64,000 bases of DNA from JANXLO01 sp038231295 (GTDB lineage Bacteria; Armatimonadota; Chthonomonadetes; Chthonomonadales; Chthonomonadaceae): positions 1 through 64,000 of the forward strand of contig JBBRLP010000008.1 of the NCBI GenBank assembly GCA_038231295.1, read 5' to 3'. Under the pieces are notes generated by a model, which was not told the origin of the DNA, did no database searches, and saw only the letters and a list, made by a program, of their open reading frames with translations. Every line of letters begins with the position of its first letter. Positions within the stretch are counted from its first letter, which is position 1. The position numbers were made by a program, and so were the translations under genes. Below, piece after piece: positions 51,461 through 59,610 of this stretch.

Positions 51461-52676
51461 GGTGGAAACTCCTTCTATAGGTGTCTAATTCTCGTGCAAG
51501 GTGCAGCATCGCGTTCTCGTCTACTCGCTTGCCGTTGCTAATCTCTTCGCAAGTGGTGAGGAACTGAACGAACGGAGTCTCGGGAACTCCGTATTTACGG
51601 ACTGCCAGGGAGATGAGTGTCTGCGTGGGCGTGTCGGGTGTGAGATCAAGCTGACGGCGCAGGTCGCGCTGGAAGTGGCGATAGAGAGTCACGATGGCGA
51701 TGTCGCCTGCGTTCGCCCTGCGAATCAATCGTGCCATCGAGCCGACATAGTCGGTGCTGGGCCGATAAGGTTGTGTCTGGATAGTCCGAATCGGGCCAAA
51801 TCGCCGGTTACCCACATAGAGGAGCAGCACCCCCAGCGCACACAGATGCAGCAGTGCAAATCGGAGAGGCTTCGGAGAGTTCTCAAACATCCCGCCTTTG
51901 ACCGTATCGCCCTCACCGCCCCGAGTCTCGAAGCCTACACCGTGATGATACTCGTCGAAGACGACGCCCTTCCGACTGCCTTTCGTCGTCTCCGCCGCGA
52001 TATTCACCAGCAGAATCGCATTATCGGCCTGCTGTATCGTGGCGTTGCTGGCGGCGATGCTGTTGGCAATCAGGAGGACGTTGCCTTTGCCCATCGGCTT
52101 CTGCACGGCAAGAGCGCCCTGTTCGTCTTTAAAGAGCGTCTGGTAATGTGAATTCGCGCCTGTTTTCAATCGCACCGGACTCTCGACATGGAGCAGCGAG
52201 ACATTCTGCACGTAGGGAGAGGAGGGCGCAAATGGTTTCAGGTCGGCTGCCTTCTTATCGCCCAGAATAATCGCCACATCACCCGCGATCAGGTCTTTCT
52301 TGTCCAGGTCGCGTTTGGGCAGTGTCACCATGAACAGTACCGTCCCGCCCGATTCGATCCAGGACTTGAGCGCATCCAGTTCCTCGGAACTGACGGCGCG
52401 GTCTTCCCGAAGCGGTTCGATCACAACGAGCAGACCCTGTCTGGCATTCAGGGCCGTCCAGGGCGCTTCTATCCGCTCGGCGGCGAAACCCTCCTTCTGG
52501 AGCAGCAGAAAGAGCGCCTTCGCGCCAGGGCCGCTAGGGTTCAGCGTACTGGGCGTATCGTGCGGAACCGTCTCCTGCGCCACCCGCTCGAACAGCAACA
52601 GAGAGGCGACGAAGACGACGAACAGACAGGTCAGTCCGATGATTTCGCGGTTGGATCGTTTGCGTCTGTTCTGCAC
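51444..52676 (-). CDS. DUF4350-domain membrane protein
   Basis: A 410-residue membrane protein with a N-terminal helix (about 11-31). A DUF4350 domain covers about 40-190 (STLNPSGPGAKALFLLLQKEGFAAERIEAPW, LVVIEPLREDRAVSSEELDALKSWIESGGTVLFM). A second helix lies near 280, and a cytoplasmic helical tail follows (PYRPSTDYVGSMARLIRRANAGDIAIVTLYRHFQRDLRRQL). DUF4350 proteins are found next to MoxR and DUF4129 genes and look like inactive GATase-like sensor domains. The gene lies between them here, so it is probably part of a MoxR-serviced membrane complex. Confidence 0.85.
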
Positions 52677-52681
52677 TCGCG

Positions 52682-53494
52682 TCAGGCCCTCCCTGGTGCG
52701 GGGAGCGCCGTGTTCGGCGCCGGGGCCACGAGCAGTCCGCGTATTCGGTCGTACTCGCGGCGGCAGCGGCGATAGTCTTCTTCGGCAGTCGCGTGATTTC
52801 CATACCAGCGCAGATCGAACTCGAAGACAAGGGGGCGGAACGCCTCGAACAGCGCACTCAGGCCGCGCATCCGCATCAGACGCAGATAGTCTCCATTCGT
52901 GCGGTAACGGCTGTATTCGATGGCTCCCGCCTGGTCAAGTTGGAGGAGGATGCCCAGAAAAACGGCCCGAAACGCCCGCCGGAAATCGTTGGCGGCAGCG
53001 TACTGTTGCGCCTGCCGGAGCCACTCATCCGGTTCCTCCATCATATCGGCCGTGGCGTCGTCTATGTCGAAGGTCGTGGTGGTTTTCGCCGCTTTCTGTT
53101 CCCGCTTCTTCCAGTTGCGGCTGATTGCCATGATCAGCAACGCGATAAGCCAGACGACGGCCAGCAGCAGCAGGGCCGTAACCAGGGGAACGACGATAGA
53201 GGCGAGGAAACCGCTGCCGGAGGAGGGCTGCATTTCTGCGGGCTTGGGAGCTTTGAACCGTTTCCGCAGCCACTCCTTGAACTGCTCCCACTTCTCGCTG
53301 CACCAACGGCTGGAGCGGCCCAAGAGGCCATCGTTCTGCTTCTCGGGCTGAAACTCCGGCTGTTCCAGGATATGCTTGAGGTCCGCCTTGACTTTCGCGG
53401 GGTCTGTCTGCCTGCCCGTTCCCTGCGCTCTGGAAGCGACGGGAACGAGAAAGAGCAGGCTAAACAGCGTCAGAAGGAGCAGAAGCAATCTCAA
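52682..53494 (-). CDS. DUF4129-domain membrane protein
   Basis: A 270-residue protein with signal peptide or signal anchor (about 1-23). An exported charged region (about 25-92) contains WCSEKWEQFKEWLRKRF. A transmembrane helix (about 103-125) is followed by a cytoplasmic DUF4129 domain (about 155-260) with EWLRQAQQYAAANDFRRAFRAVFLGILLQLDQAGAIEYSRYRTNGDYL. The order matches other DUF4129 proteins of MoxR clusters, known also as the C-terminal part of TgpA transglutaminases. It overlaps the upstream gene by 4 bp and lies 5 bp before DUF4350. Confidence 0.85.
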   Translation of the reverse strand: MRLLLLLLTLFSLLFLVPVASRAQGTGRQTDPAKVKADLKHILEQPEFQPEKQNDGLLGRSSRWCSEKWEQFKEWLRKRFKAPKPAEMQPSSGSGFLASIVVPLVTALLLLAVVWLIALLIMAISRNWKKREQKAAKTTTTFDIDDATADMMEEPDEWLRQAQQYAAANDFRRAFRAVFLGILLQLDQAGAIEYSRYRTNGDYLRLMRMRGLSALFEAFRPLVFEFDLRWYGNHATAEEDYRRCRREYDRIRGLLVAPAPNTALPAPGRA

Positions 53495-54522
53495 CTCTCG
53501 GCTCCCTTCTCCTCACTTGATTCAGGGGTGGCAAGGGAGAGGACGCGCACATCGAAGCCTTCTCTGCGGACACGATAGTCGTAGTAGAGGAGGGTCACGA
53601 AAATCACCCAGTAAGGGGCGATAAAAAACCGTGTCGCCGTGCTCAGCACGGCGTTGAGAACGAAGGTGAGGATAGACGGCAACTGGAGCGCCGAAAGTGC
53701 GGAGTCGATAGAGCCGCCGACGAGTAACTGGAGGCCGATGACGATGGGCAGCAGAAAGGTCACTGCGGTCCATGTCCGCCAGAAGCGCTTCTTGCCCACC
53801 AGTTGGTTGTTGCGGAAAGAGACATAGGAGGCAGGCAGTCCTTCCAGAACCGTCAGGGGCGTCATAAAGAGGAAGTTGCGGGCCGCCACGCCACAGCCGA
53901 TGAAGTAGGGCAGAAGCATCAGAATGGCAAAGATAACGAGGCCGATCTCCGGTACTCCCGCTGCAGAGACCAGGCCGACGATAATTCCGCCCGGTATCAT
54001 CATTATGCCCGCAGAGACCGCGACGACGCCGATAAAGACCAGGATCATCAGGCAGTAGCCCCAGACCATACTCAACAGATAGGGGCGTGAACGCAGATAG
54101 CACTCTTTGACCGTAGGGGTGCGGCCGATATAGATGTCGGAGATCGCTATCGAAATCGGGGCGCTGAGCAGAATCGGAATAATATAGCCGAGGATGCCGG
54201 AGATGCTGTAACGGGGTTCGCCCAGAAAGAACTGCCCGATACGCAGCAGGACGACGCTGTCCGGGTTTGCGTTGGCAAGCCCGCTCAGGTGAGCATCCAG
54301 CGGACGGAGCCACAGGGCTACAATCGTATGCAGCAGAATGTCCGAGGGAATCAGCCCGACAGCCACAATCGTGGCCAGGATAAGAAAATGACGCTTGTAG
54401 AGATCGAACGCCTCATCGAACACGCCGGGCAGAGTCTGGGGCATGGTGATGGACTCGTCCACGGGTTCGGGTGGAGTCAGCCAGGGCGAGTCGGTTGTCG
54501 GGAGGGATTCGGGTAATGTCAT
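53491..54522 (-). CDS. Polytopic membrane protein of the MoxR cluster
   Basis: A 343-residue inner-membrane protein. It begins cytoplasmic and Pro-rich, then has about six to eight helices, including FLILATIVAVGLIPSDILLH, VWGYCLMILVFIGVVAVSAGIMMIP and LVIFAILMLLPYFIGCGVAARNFLF. The motif DIYIGRTPTVKECYLRSRPYLLSMVWGY is like the YciC/glycerophosphodiesterase-membrane family (DUF6159/DUF975-like), where a repeated A-x(2)-A-x(5)-G loop is common. No enzyme activity is expected. ATG 54522 has no good ribosome site; TATACT lies about 12 bp upstream and may produce an almost leaderless transcript. It heads the seven-gene run. Confidence 0.72.
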   Translation of the reverse strand: MTLPESLPTTDSPWLTPPEPVDESITMPQTLPGVFDEAFDLYKRHFLILATIVAVGLIPSDILLHTIVALWLRPLDAHLSGLANANPDSVVLLRIGQFFLGEPRYSISGILGYIIPILLSAPISIAISDIYIGRTPTVKECYLRSRPYLLSMVWGYCLMILVFIGVVAVSAGIMMIPGGIIVGLVSAAGVPEIGLVIFAILMLLPYFIGCGVAARNFLFMTPLTVLEGLPASYVSFRNNQLVGKKRFWRTWTAVTFLLPIVIGLQLLVGGSIDSALSALQLPSILTFVLNAVLSTATRFFIAPYWVIFVTLLYYDYRVRREGFDVRVLSLATPESSEEKGAES

Positions 54523-54662
54523 CGGTGGAGTATATTCTGCCGAAGGTAAGCGGCATTTCCTCTTCGGTTTCAAAGACAACAGGATTCAAAGCGTCGAATG
54601 GCTCCGCCTACAATTCGCGCAGGGAGTGGCGAACTCCTCCCTGTCTCACGGTAACCCTTTAA

Positions 54663-54826
54663 CGCGACGGACTGAAGTCCCCGCTATGTGACCTTCGGCC
54701 CAGTTTCCTTCGGAAACGTCCAGGACGTGAAAACCATTCGTCGTGCAGAACGAACCTTATCGCGTTGGGTTTCGTCCGAAGGACGATCCGGCGAAGCCGC
54801 GTAGCGAGGGGTGTCAACCCTTTGCT
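54663..54826. repeat. Dispersed hairpin-rich element, copy C
   Basis: A 164-bp element that matches copy A at both ends: about 55 bp at the left (GCGACGGACTGAAGTCCCCG onward to GGAAACG) and 55-60 bp at the right (TTTCGTCCGAAGGACG to GTGTCAACCCTTTGC). The middle 45 bp differ from copy A. The gap 54523-54876 holds this element, with 130 bp of unremarkable sequence before it and 50 bp after. Confidence 0.82.
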
Positions 54827-54876
54827 GCTCCCCTTTGCCACTACTGCCCTTTGCTTCTTTGCTTCCCCTCCCGTCC

Positions 54877-55959
54877 CTACGGTTTGGGAACAGGGACGGC
54901 GCTCTCAGGGTTATTGGGCTGAACGACGGGCGTACTCAGCCGTTTCAGGCTGACTCGTACATGCACTTTCTGTACAGGTTTGTCCTCCAGCGTTCGCACA
55001 ACGATCCCGTCCGGAATCAGCAGAAGGGCGTCTGTTTCCAAGTCTTCCATGCGGCCTTTGATCGGAATCTTTTCCGTAAGGAGCGTAGAGATGCGGGTGA
55101 CCTGCGCCGGAGTGCCGACAACTCGGACCTGTATGGGGGTCGTCTGTACATAGTCGAGCGCGTAGCCTGCCAGAGGCGAACCGTAGATATCCGGGCTGAC
55201 ACTGACAATTTTAGAATATGGCTCTACCACGAGAGGAATAGTCACATGAACAGTGGCAGGAGAGAGCGTGACCTCTTCGACGGGATTGTTGTTGCTGTCC
55301 CGTGCCGTCACCATAAAATCCCCTTCGATACTCGCTCCTGATTCTCCCCCGACAGCATTGACGACCAGTCGTTCGATTCGCTCCACTCTGTCCAGTCGGC
55401 CTGTAACCTTGATCTTGGACGGCTTGACTTCGGCAGCGTTATAGCGGAAACCGGTCGGAGCCTCACGCAGATAGTGGACGCTCACGCTCATCTGTATGGT
55501 TTTCTGCGGGAAGACCATAACAGGAAGGCGAACCGGTTCGGGCGGATCGAAACTCAGTTCGGCCCGATGTTCCAGAGCGGACCCGATCAGATCATACCGG
55601 CAGTGAAGTTTCTGCGAGGCGACCTTATCAACCGGCGTTCCCGCGAAGTCTGCGGAAATGCGTAGATCTCCCTCCTTGAGAAGGTCCAGAATCGAACGCG
55701 GGCCGGTTACATTCACTTTGGCCTTGAGGGTGTCCGTCTGGACTTCAACGCTATCGGGCTTGTGTTCGATCACAACGGGTGTCGTGAATGCCCGGCTCAC
55801 GTTGGGATTGCGCTCCGCCTGGACATAGAAATAGAGCATGACGGCGGTTGCGAGAGAGATAAACTTATACCAGAAATTGCGCCGTATCCTTGTGATAATC
55901 GCAAGTTTCTGACGTTCCAGCGCCTTTTGGCTCTCCAGAGGCAGTCCTGTCAGACTCAT
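54877..55959 (-). CDS. cdaR: YbbR-domain protein, CdaA regulator
   Basis: A 360-residue protein with one N-terminal helix (about 31-47, FISLATAVMLYFYVQAER) and a long extracytoplasmic region of three to four YbbR repeats. Each repeat holds a V-x-V-x-G-x3-x-I/L pattern (VNVTGPRSILDLLKEGDL near 85-102, KVTGRLDRVERIERLVV near 183-199, VRVVGTPAQVTRISTLL near 275-291). In Firmicutes the equivalent CdaR binds and modulates CdaA. It is 10 bp downstream of cdaA in the same transcript. Confidence 0.9.
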   Translation of the reverse strand: MSLTGLPLESQKALERQKLAIITRIRRNFWYKFISLATAVMLYFYVQAERNPNVSRAFTTPVVIEHKPDSVEVQTDTLKAKVNVTGPRSILDLLKEGDLRISADFAGTPVDKVASQKLHCRYDLIGSALEHRAELSFDPPEPVRLPVMVFPQKTIQMSVSVHYLREAPTGFRYNAAEVKPSKIKVTGRLDRVERIERLVVNAVGGESGASIEGDFMVTARDSNNNPVEEVTLSPATVHVTIPLVVEPYSKIVSVSPDIYGSPLAGYALDYVQTTPIQVRVVGTPAQVTRISTLLTEKIPIKGRMEDLETDALLLIPDGIVVRTLEDKPVQKVHVRVSLKRLSTPVVQPNNPESAVPVPKP

Positions 55960-55969
55960 GTTCGTTCCC

Positions 55970-56785
55970 TTATGCGGCGCTCTTGCGCTTTGCCGCCAGA
56001 CGGTCTGGAGGCTGAATCAGCGCAGTCAGGCGTTCGCGCAGCGTATCTTCCCGCAGGCCGCGAATCAATTTGCCCTCCAGTGCGATGGAAACCGTGCCAG
56101 TCTCTTCGCTGACGACCACGACCACTGCGTCGCTGTTCTCCGACATACCGAGGGCAGCCTTGTGCCGCGTATGTACGGCGGCATCCAATTTGGGGCGGTC
56201 GGTCAGGGGCAGGATACACCCGGCAGCCACCACTTTCCCATGCCGGATGATCACCGCGCCGTCATGCAGCGCAGACCCTTTGTAAAAGATCGTGTCCAGC
56301 AGTTCGACGGTTACGGTCGCGTCGAGCGGAACGCCTGTCTGGATCACTTCGTCCAGCCCGGTCTGCCGCTCAAATACGATCAAGGCGCCCACACGCTTGG
56401 CGGAGAGGAGCGTCACGGACTGCACGACGGCCAGCAGCATCTCGCTGACATCTTCACGGTTCAGCAGACTCAGGCCCCGGCTCCAGAAGCGCGGCCCGAA
56501 CTCTTCAAGCGCATGTCGAAGCTCGGGATAGAAGAGAATGACGATAGCGACCGGGCCGAGGGGAACGATCTGGCGCAGCAGCCAGTTCAGCGTGTCGAGG
56601 TGGAGTTTGTCGCTCAGAAAGAGAGCCAGAAGCAGCGTTCCAAGTCCGCCAAGTATCTGCATTGCCCGTGTTCCGCGCACCAGCAGCAGCAGACGGTAGA
56701 GCAGATAGGCGACAACGAGGACATCCAGCACGCCCTGCCAGAGGTCACTTCTCCACAACAGGCTGAAAGGCGGATGCGCCCCCAT
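55970..56785 (-). CDS. cdaA: Diadenylate cyclase CdaA (c-di-AMP synthase)
   Basis: A 271-residue membrane enzyme that makes cyclic di-AMP from two ATP. Three N-terminal helices (about 17-40, 44-60, 68-85) are followed by the DisA_N/DAC domain, with FGPRFWSRGLS, GALIVFERQTGLDE, the catalytic LHDGAVIIRHGKVVAAGCILPL (DGA) and HTRHKAALGMSENSDAVVVVVSEETGTVS (RHxxA), all intact. ATG 56785 was chosen over GTG 56791 because GGAG lies nine bases upstream of it. The promoter at 56858-56886 gives a leader of about 65 nt. c-di-AMP controls potassium and osmotic balance and wall turnover in other bacteria. Confidence 0.95.
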   Translation of the reverse strand: MGAHPPFSLLWRSDLWQGVLDVLVVAYLLYRLLLLVRGTRAMQILGGLGTLLLALFLSDKLHLDTLNWLLRQIVPLGPVAIVILFYPELRHALEEFGPRFWSRGLSLLNREDVSEMLLAVVQSVTLLSAKRVGALIVFERQTGLDEVIQTGVPLDATVTVELLDTIFYKGSALHDGAVIIRHGKVVAAGCILPLTDRPKLDAAVHTRHKAALGMSENSDAVVVVVSEETGTVSIALEGKLIRGLREDTLRERLTALIQPPDRLAAKRKSAA

Positions 56786-56857
56786 AATCACTCGCTCCAG
56801 ATTCAGGTAGCCGGCAGAGCAAATGCCGATTCTACCGACCGAACTGCGTCAACAGTC

Positions 56858-56886
56858 AGTATATTATACCCTTCAAGGAGGGTCAA
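56858..56886 (-). promoter_or_regulatory. Promoter of the cdaA-cdaR operon
   Basis: On the minus strand TTGACC (56881-56886) and TATACT (56858-56863) with a 17-bp spacer. It faces away from the promoter of the NlpC/P60 gene, 90 bp apart. Confidence 0.75.
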
Positions 56887-56974
56887 GCGAACCGGTCGCT
56901 GCGCTGGTCAGCGTGAATAGCGCCCCGACTCCATACCCGACGCAGAAAAAAATGCAAACTCTGCCAAAAAGGGG

Positions 56975-57004
56975 TTGACAAGCGGTCATCAAATCGGTTA
57001 GTAT
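56975..57004 (+). promoter_or_regulatory. Promoter of the NlpC/P60 gene
   Basis: TTGACA (56975-56980) and TAGTAT (56999-57004) with an 18-bp spacer. Transcription would start near 57011, leaving about 197 nt before the ATG at 57208. Confidence 0.72.
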
Positions 57005-57010
57005 GGGTGA

Positions 57011-57207
57011 AGTCAGATAACCTGAACGGGAGTTCACATCTCGCCGCGTGACTCCAAAAACGAACGGCGCACGTTCCGCAACCACGCGCCCGACGTTGAT
57101 TTCTCCTGCTGTCTTGAAATCCATAGCGCCTATCCGAGCCGACGCAGCCCGTCCACGAACGGGTACATCCCTCCACGTCGAGCCGAGAGAAGGAAGGACA
57201 GACCGCG
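57011..57207 (+). promoter_or_regulatory. Long structured 5' leader, candidate riboswitch or attenuator
   Basis: The leader has no credible ORF and at least three hairpins. GGAGT/CAC (57029-57037) pairs with GTG/ACTCC (57048-57055). GAACG pairs with CGTTC (57062-57066, 57072-57076). CCCGT pairs with ACGGG (57148-57152, 57159-57163). Leaders of this size before LysM/NlpC hydrolases are often c-di-AMP (ydaO) riboswitches, and cdaA is divergent here. The ydaO consensus could not be aligned over its full length, so the class is unassigned. Confidence 0.45.
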
Positions 57208-58290
57208 ATGAACGGTAACGGACTTCGCTGGATGCCACTGTGTGTCTCAGCAACCACCTCCGCGCTTCTGGCAGCCGCCGCTGGAAGCCAGGCTTACGCC
57301 TCACAAACCCATAAACTTCTGCATGGCGAAACGGTCGCCTCCATCGCCCGCAAACACCATCTTTCCGTCCACGACATCGCGGTGGCGAACCCCGATGTCA
57401 ATGTCAATAGTGTCCCGGACGGCCACAAACTCACGCTCCCCGACCCTCCTCGCAAAATCCACATCGTCCCCGCCTACCACAAAGTTGCCACTATGCGAGG
57501 TGACCGGGTTGGTCTGCGCCTCGGCCCCGGAGAGACATTCCGGCGCGTAGATTTCTGCGGCAAGGGACAGAAACTCATCGTGTCCGCGCAGAAAGACGGC
57601 TGGGCGCAGGTGACGATGGAAGGCGGCCGAACCGGTTGGGTGCGCCACGATTTCCTGAAGTACGCACACGGCGGCGTTTCGGTCGCAACAGCGAGGCCTG
57701 CTCATAAGAAGTCTTCCAAAGCCGTTGCCACGCATACGGCCAAGCAGGCTTATGTGGCGAAACTGGCGAAGCATAGCGCGAAGAAGCATCCAGCCCTCGC
57801 CGCGCATAAGACGCAGCCTCACACGGAAAAGCACGTTGCGGCCTCGAAACATCACTCCCTCAAAATCGTCCACAGCCGGCAGCACGACCGTCACTATATT
57901 GCCGAGGCGAGCCGTCCCAATACCGACAGCAGCCTCGTGCGAACGGCGATTGCTTACCGGGGGACGCCCTATCGCTACGGCTCCACGGGCGGCGGCTCAT
58001 TCGACTGCTCCGGTTTCACCCGCTTCGTCTACAGCAAAGGCGGCGTCTCGCTGCCCCATTCGGCGAAGGAGCAGTTTCATCAGGGACATAGCGTGTCCCG
58101 GAGTGCGCTGAAGCCGGGTGACCTTGTCTTCTTCCACACCGTGACGAGCGGAATCTCCCACGTAGGCATCTATGCGGGCAATGGCAGATTCGTTCACGCC
58201 TCCAGCCGACGATCCGGCGGCGTGCGCGTGGACAATCTCGATTCCGGCTACTACAGCAGCGCGTTCCGAGGTGCACGGCGCGTTAAATAA
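57208..58290 (+). CDS. Secreted LysM-SH3-NlpC/P60 peptidoglycan hydrolase
   Basis: A 360-residue exported enzyme. The signal peptide (about 1-31) ends ...YAS-Q. A LysM domain spans about 34-78 (HKLLHGETVASIARKHHLSVHDIAVAN). An SH3b domain covers about 92-152 (GLRLGPGETFRRV, GWVRHDFLKY). A Lys/His/Ala-rich linker (155-240) precedes the NlpC/P60 domain (about 245-360) with catalytic Cys267 (FDCSGF), His318 (SHVGIY) and a third polar residue (His in FVHASS). It cleaves stem peptides of peptidoglycan. AAGGA lies nine bases before the ATG. A perfect 8-bp terminator hairpin follows, so it is a single-gene unit controlled by its leader. Confidence 0.92.
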   Translation: MNGNGLRWMPLCVSATTSALLAAAAGSQAYASQTHKLLHGETVASIARKHHLSVHDIAVANPDVNVNSVPDGHKLTLPDPPRKIHIVPAYHKVATMRGDRVGLRLGPGETFRRVDFCGKGQKLIVSAQKDGWAQVTMEGGRTGWVRHDFLKYAHGGVSVATARPAHKKSSKAVATHTAKQAYVAKLAKHSAKKHPALAAHKTQPHTEKHVAASKHHSLKIVHSRQHDRHYIAEASRPNTDSSLVRTAIAYRGTPYRYGSTGGGSFDCSGFTRFVYSKGGVSLPHSAKEQFHQGHSVSRSALKPGDLVFFHTVTSGISHVGIYAGNGRFVHASSRRSGGVRVDNLDSGYYSSAFRGARRVK

Positions 58291-58313
58291 CCGCCCTCAC
58301 CTGCATCCGACAG

Positions 58314-58355
58314 ACGGCCTGACCTGCCTCAAGCGAAGGAAGGACAGGCCGTTTT
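58314..58355 (+). terminator. Terminator of the NlpC/P60 gene
   Basis: ACGGCCTG (58314-58321) pairs with CAGGCCGT (58345-58352), followed by TTTT. The loop region contains further complementary CCT/AGG blocks. It lies 24 bp past the stop. Confidence 0.78.
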
Positions 58356-58450
58356 GTGCTGAGGTATGGGTTTTCGGGCGGCGGAACGGAATCAAGCCGA
58401 CATTATCTCCTTCTCCCGGACAGGAAACACGCAACCTTTAGGGGGGACGG

Positions 58451-59416
58451 ATGTCTAAATTCGGAGTTGAAGCGCAGGCAAGGAGTATGCCTGAATCTCT
58501 CAGCCGATACTCGCGCCGTACTAAGGTCAATATCTTGCAGAAATCGAACATCGTCCCGTGTTTTAGCCAGCGTCTGCGCTTCCTCTTTCCCGCCGCCTTC
58601 TTCCTCCTGCTTGGAGCGTATCCGGCAGCGGCCTTCCCGCAGTTTCTTACCATCGTCAAGACGACCTATTCGGTCAAATCCGGGGGCGGGATTGATGCCA
58701 AACGCTGTGCGGTCTGCCATGCAGACCCTGGCGGCGGAGGGGCCTTGAACCCGTATGGCACCAGCGTCAAAACCTTCCTCAAAACCGCAGGCACCCAAAC
58801 GCTGTCGCCGAAACTCCTGCATTCCATTGATGAAACGGATTCGGATGGGGACGGATTCGCGAATATAGATGAGTTCAAATCCGATATGCTGCCCGGCGAT
58901 CCCACCAGCCATCCTTCCAAGAAGCCCACGATGGCGACGAGGGAGGTCAAAGCGGAAGGGGAAGTCAGCCCCTTCGATATCAAAACAGCCGTGTTGGCGC
59001 GTAGTGCACAGCACCCGGTACTGGTGCATTTCCCCATCGCGTTGTTCGTAGTTAGTCTGCTGCTCGACATCATTGGGACATGGAAGAAGAAGGAAGCGCT
59101 GCGGACAGCGGCCCATATTAATCTCATTCTGGCGGCATTTGGGGCGCTGATTGCGGTCATTAGCGGGCTGATTGCCTGGCAGTTGCTCTATCACGGCGCG
59201 GAACTGAAGGGCAATCTGCGGCTGCATCTTATCCTGGGTATCGTCACGACTGGCCTGCTCTTCGTTCTTTGGACGTTGCGAACAAGACTGTTGAAGAATC
59301 CCACGCCCGCTATAACGCGACTCTATTTCTTCCTCGGCATCGTTGCCTTCATCCTGATTGCGCTCACGGGCCATATCGGAGGAATCTTGAGCGGTGTCGT
59401 TCAGCCTCTGGAGTAG
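58451..59416 (+). CDS. Membrane protein with CxxCH heme motif, EF-hand-like loop and DUF2231 domain
   Basis: A 321-residue protein. After an N-terminal membrane helix (about 40-60, FLFPAAFFLLLGAYPAAA), a periplasmic segment holds C86-A-V-C89-H90, a c-type heme attachment site. DSDGDGFANIDEF (about 125-137) is a calcium-binding EF-hand/dockerin-like loop. From about residue 190, a DUF2231 domain (HPVLVHFPIALFVVSLLLDIIG) contributes four transmembrane helices; such domains accept a heme in related proteins. The combination suggests a small membrane cytochrome. ATG 58451 has GGGGGGACGG upstream; ATG 58487 is an alternative. It stands alone between the NlpC/P60 and Gfo/Idh/MocA genes. Confidence 0.75.
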   Translation: MSKFGVEAQARSMPESLSRYSRRTKVNILQKSNIVPCFSQRLRFLFPAAFFLLLGAYPAAAFPQFLTIVKTTYSVKSGGGIDAKRCAVCHADPGGGGALNPYGTSVKTFLKTAGTQTLSPKLLHSIDETDSDGDGFANIDEFKSDMLPGDPTSHPSKKPTMATREVKAEGEVSPFDIKTAVLARSAQHPVLVHFPIALFVVSLLLDIIGTWKKKEALRTAAHINLILAAFGALIAVISGLIAWQLLYHGAELKGNLRLHLILGIVTTGLLFVLWTLRTRLLKNPTPAITRLYFFLGIVAFILIALTGHIGGILSGVVQPLE

Positions 59417-59610
59417 ACAGAATCGGGGTATTTCGGTAGCGAAAGCGCCGGAAAGATGGTAAAATAGACTCAAATAGCGATCTGCTCTCGCTGCTTTGAT
59501 ATAGAGAAGGGCGAGCATTCCGTTCAACAACCAGGTCAAGGCTATGCTGCCGATCCCCTCTGCTGTCGCACCGGTCGGGCAGGCTTCCGACAGAAAGAAC
59601 TTCACTGAAT

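Noticed and set aside
57005..57207. Definite ydaO c-di-AMP riboswitch call
   Set aside because: Only short blocks resemble the consensus and their order does not fit, so it is reported as an unassigned leader.
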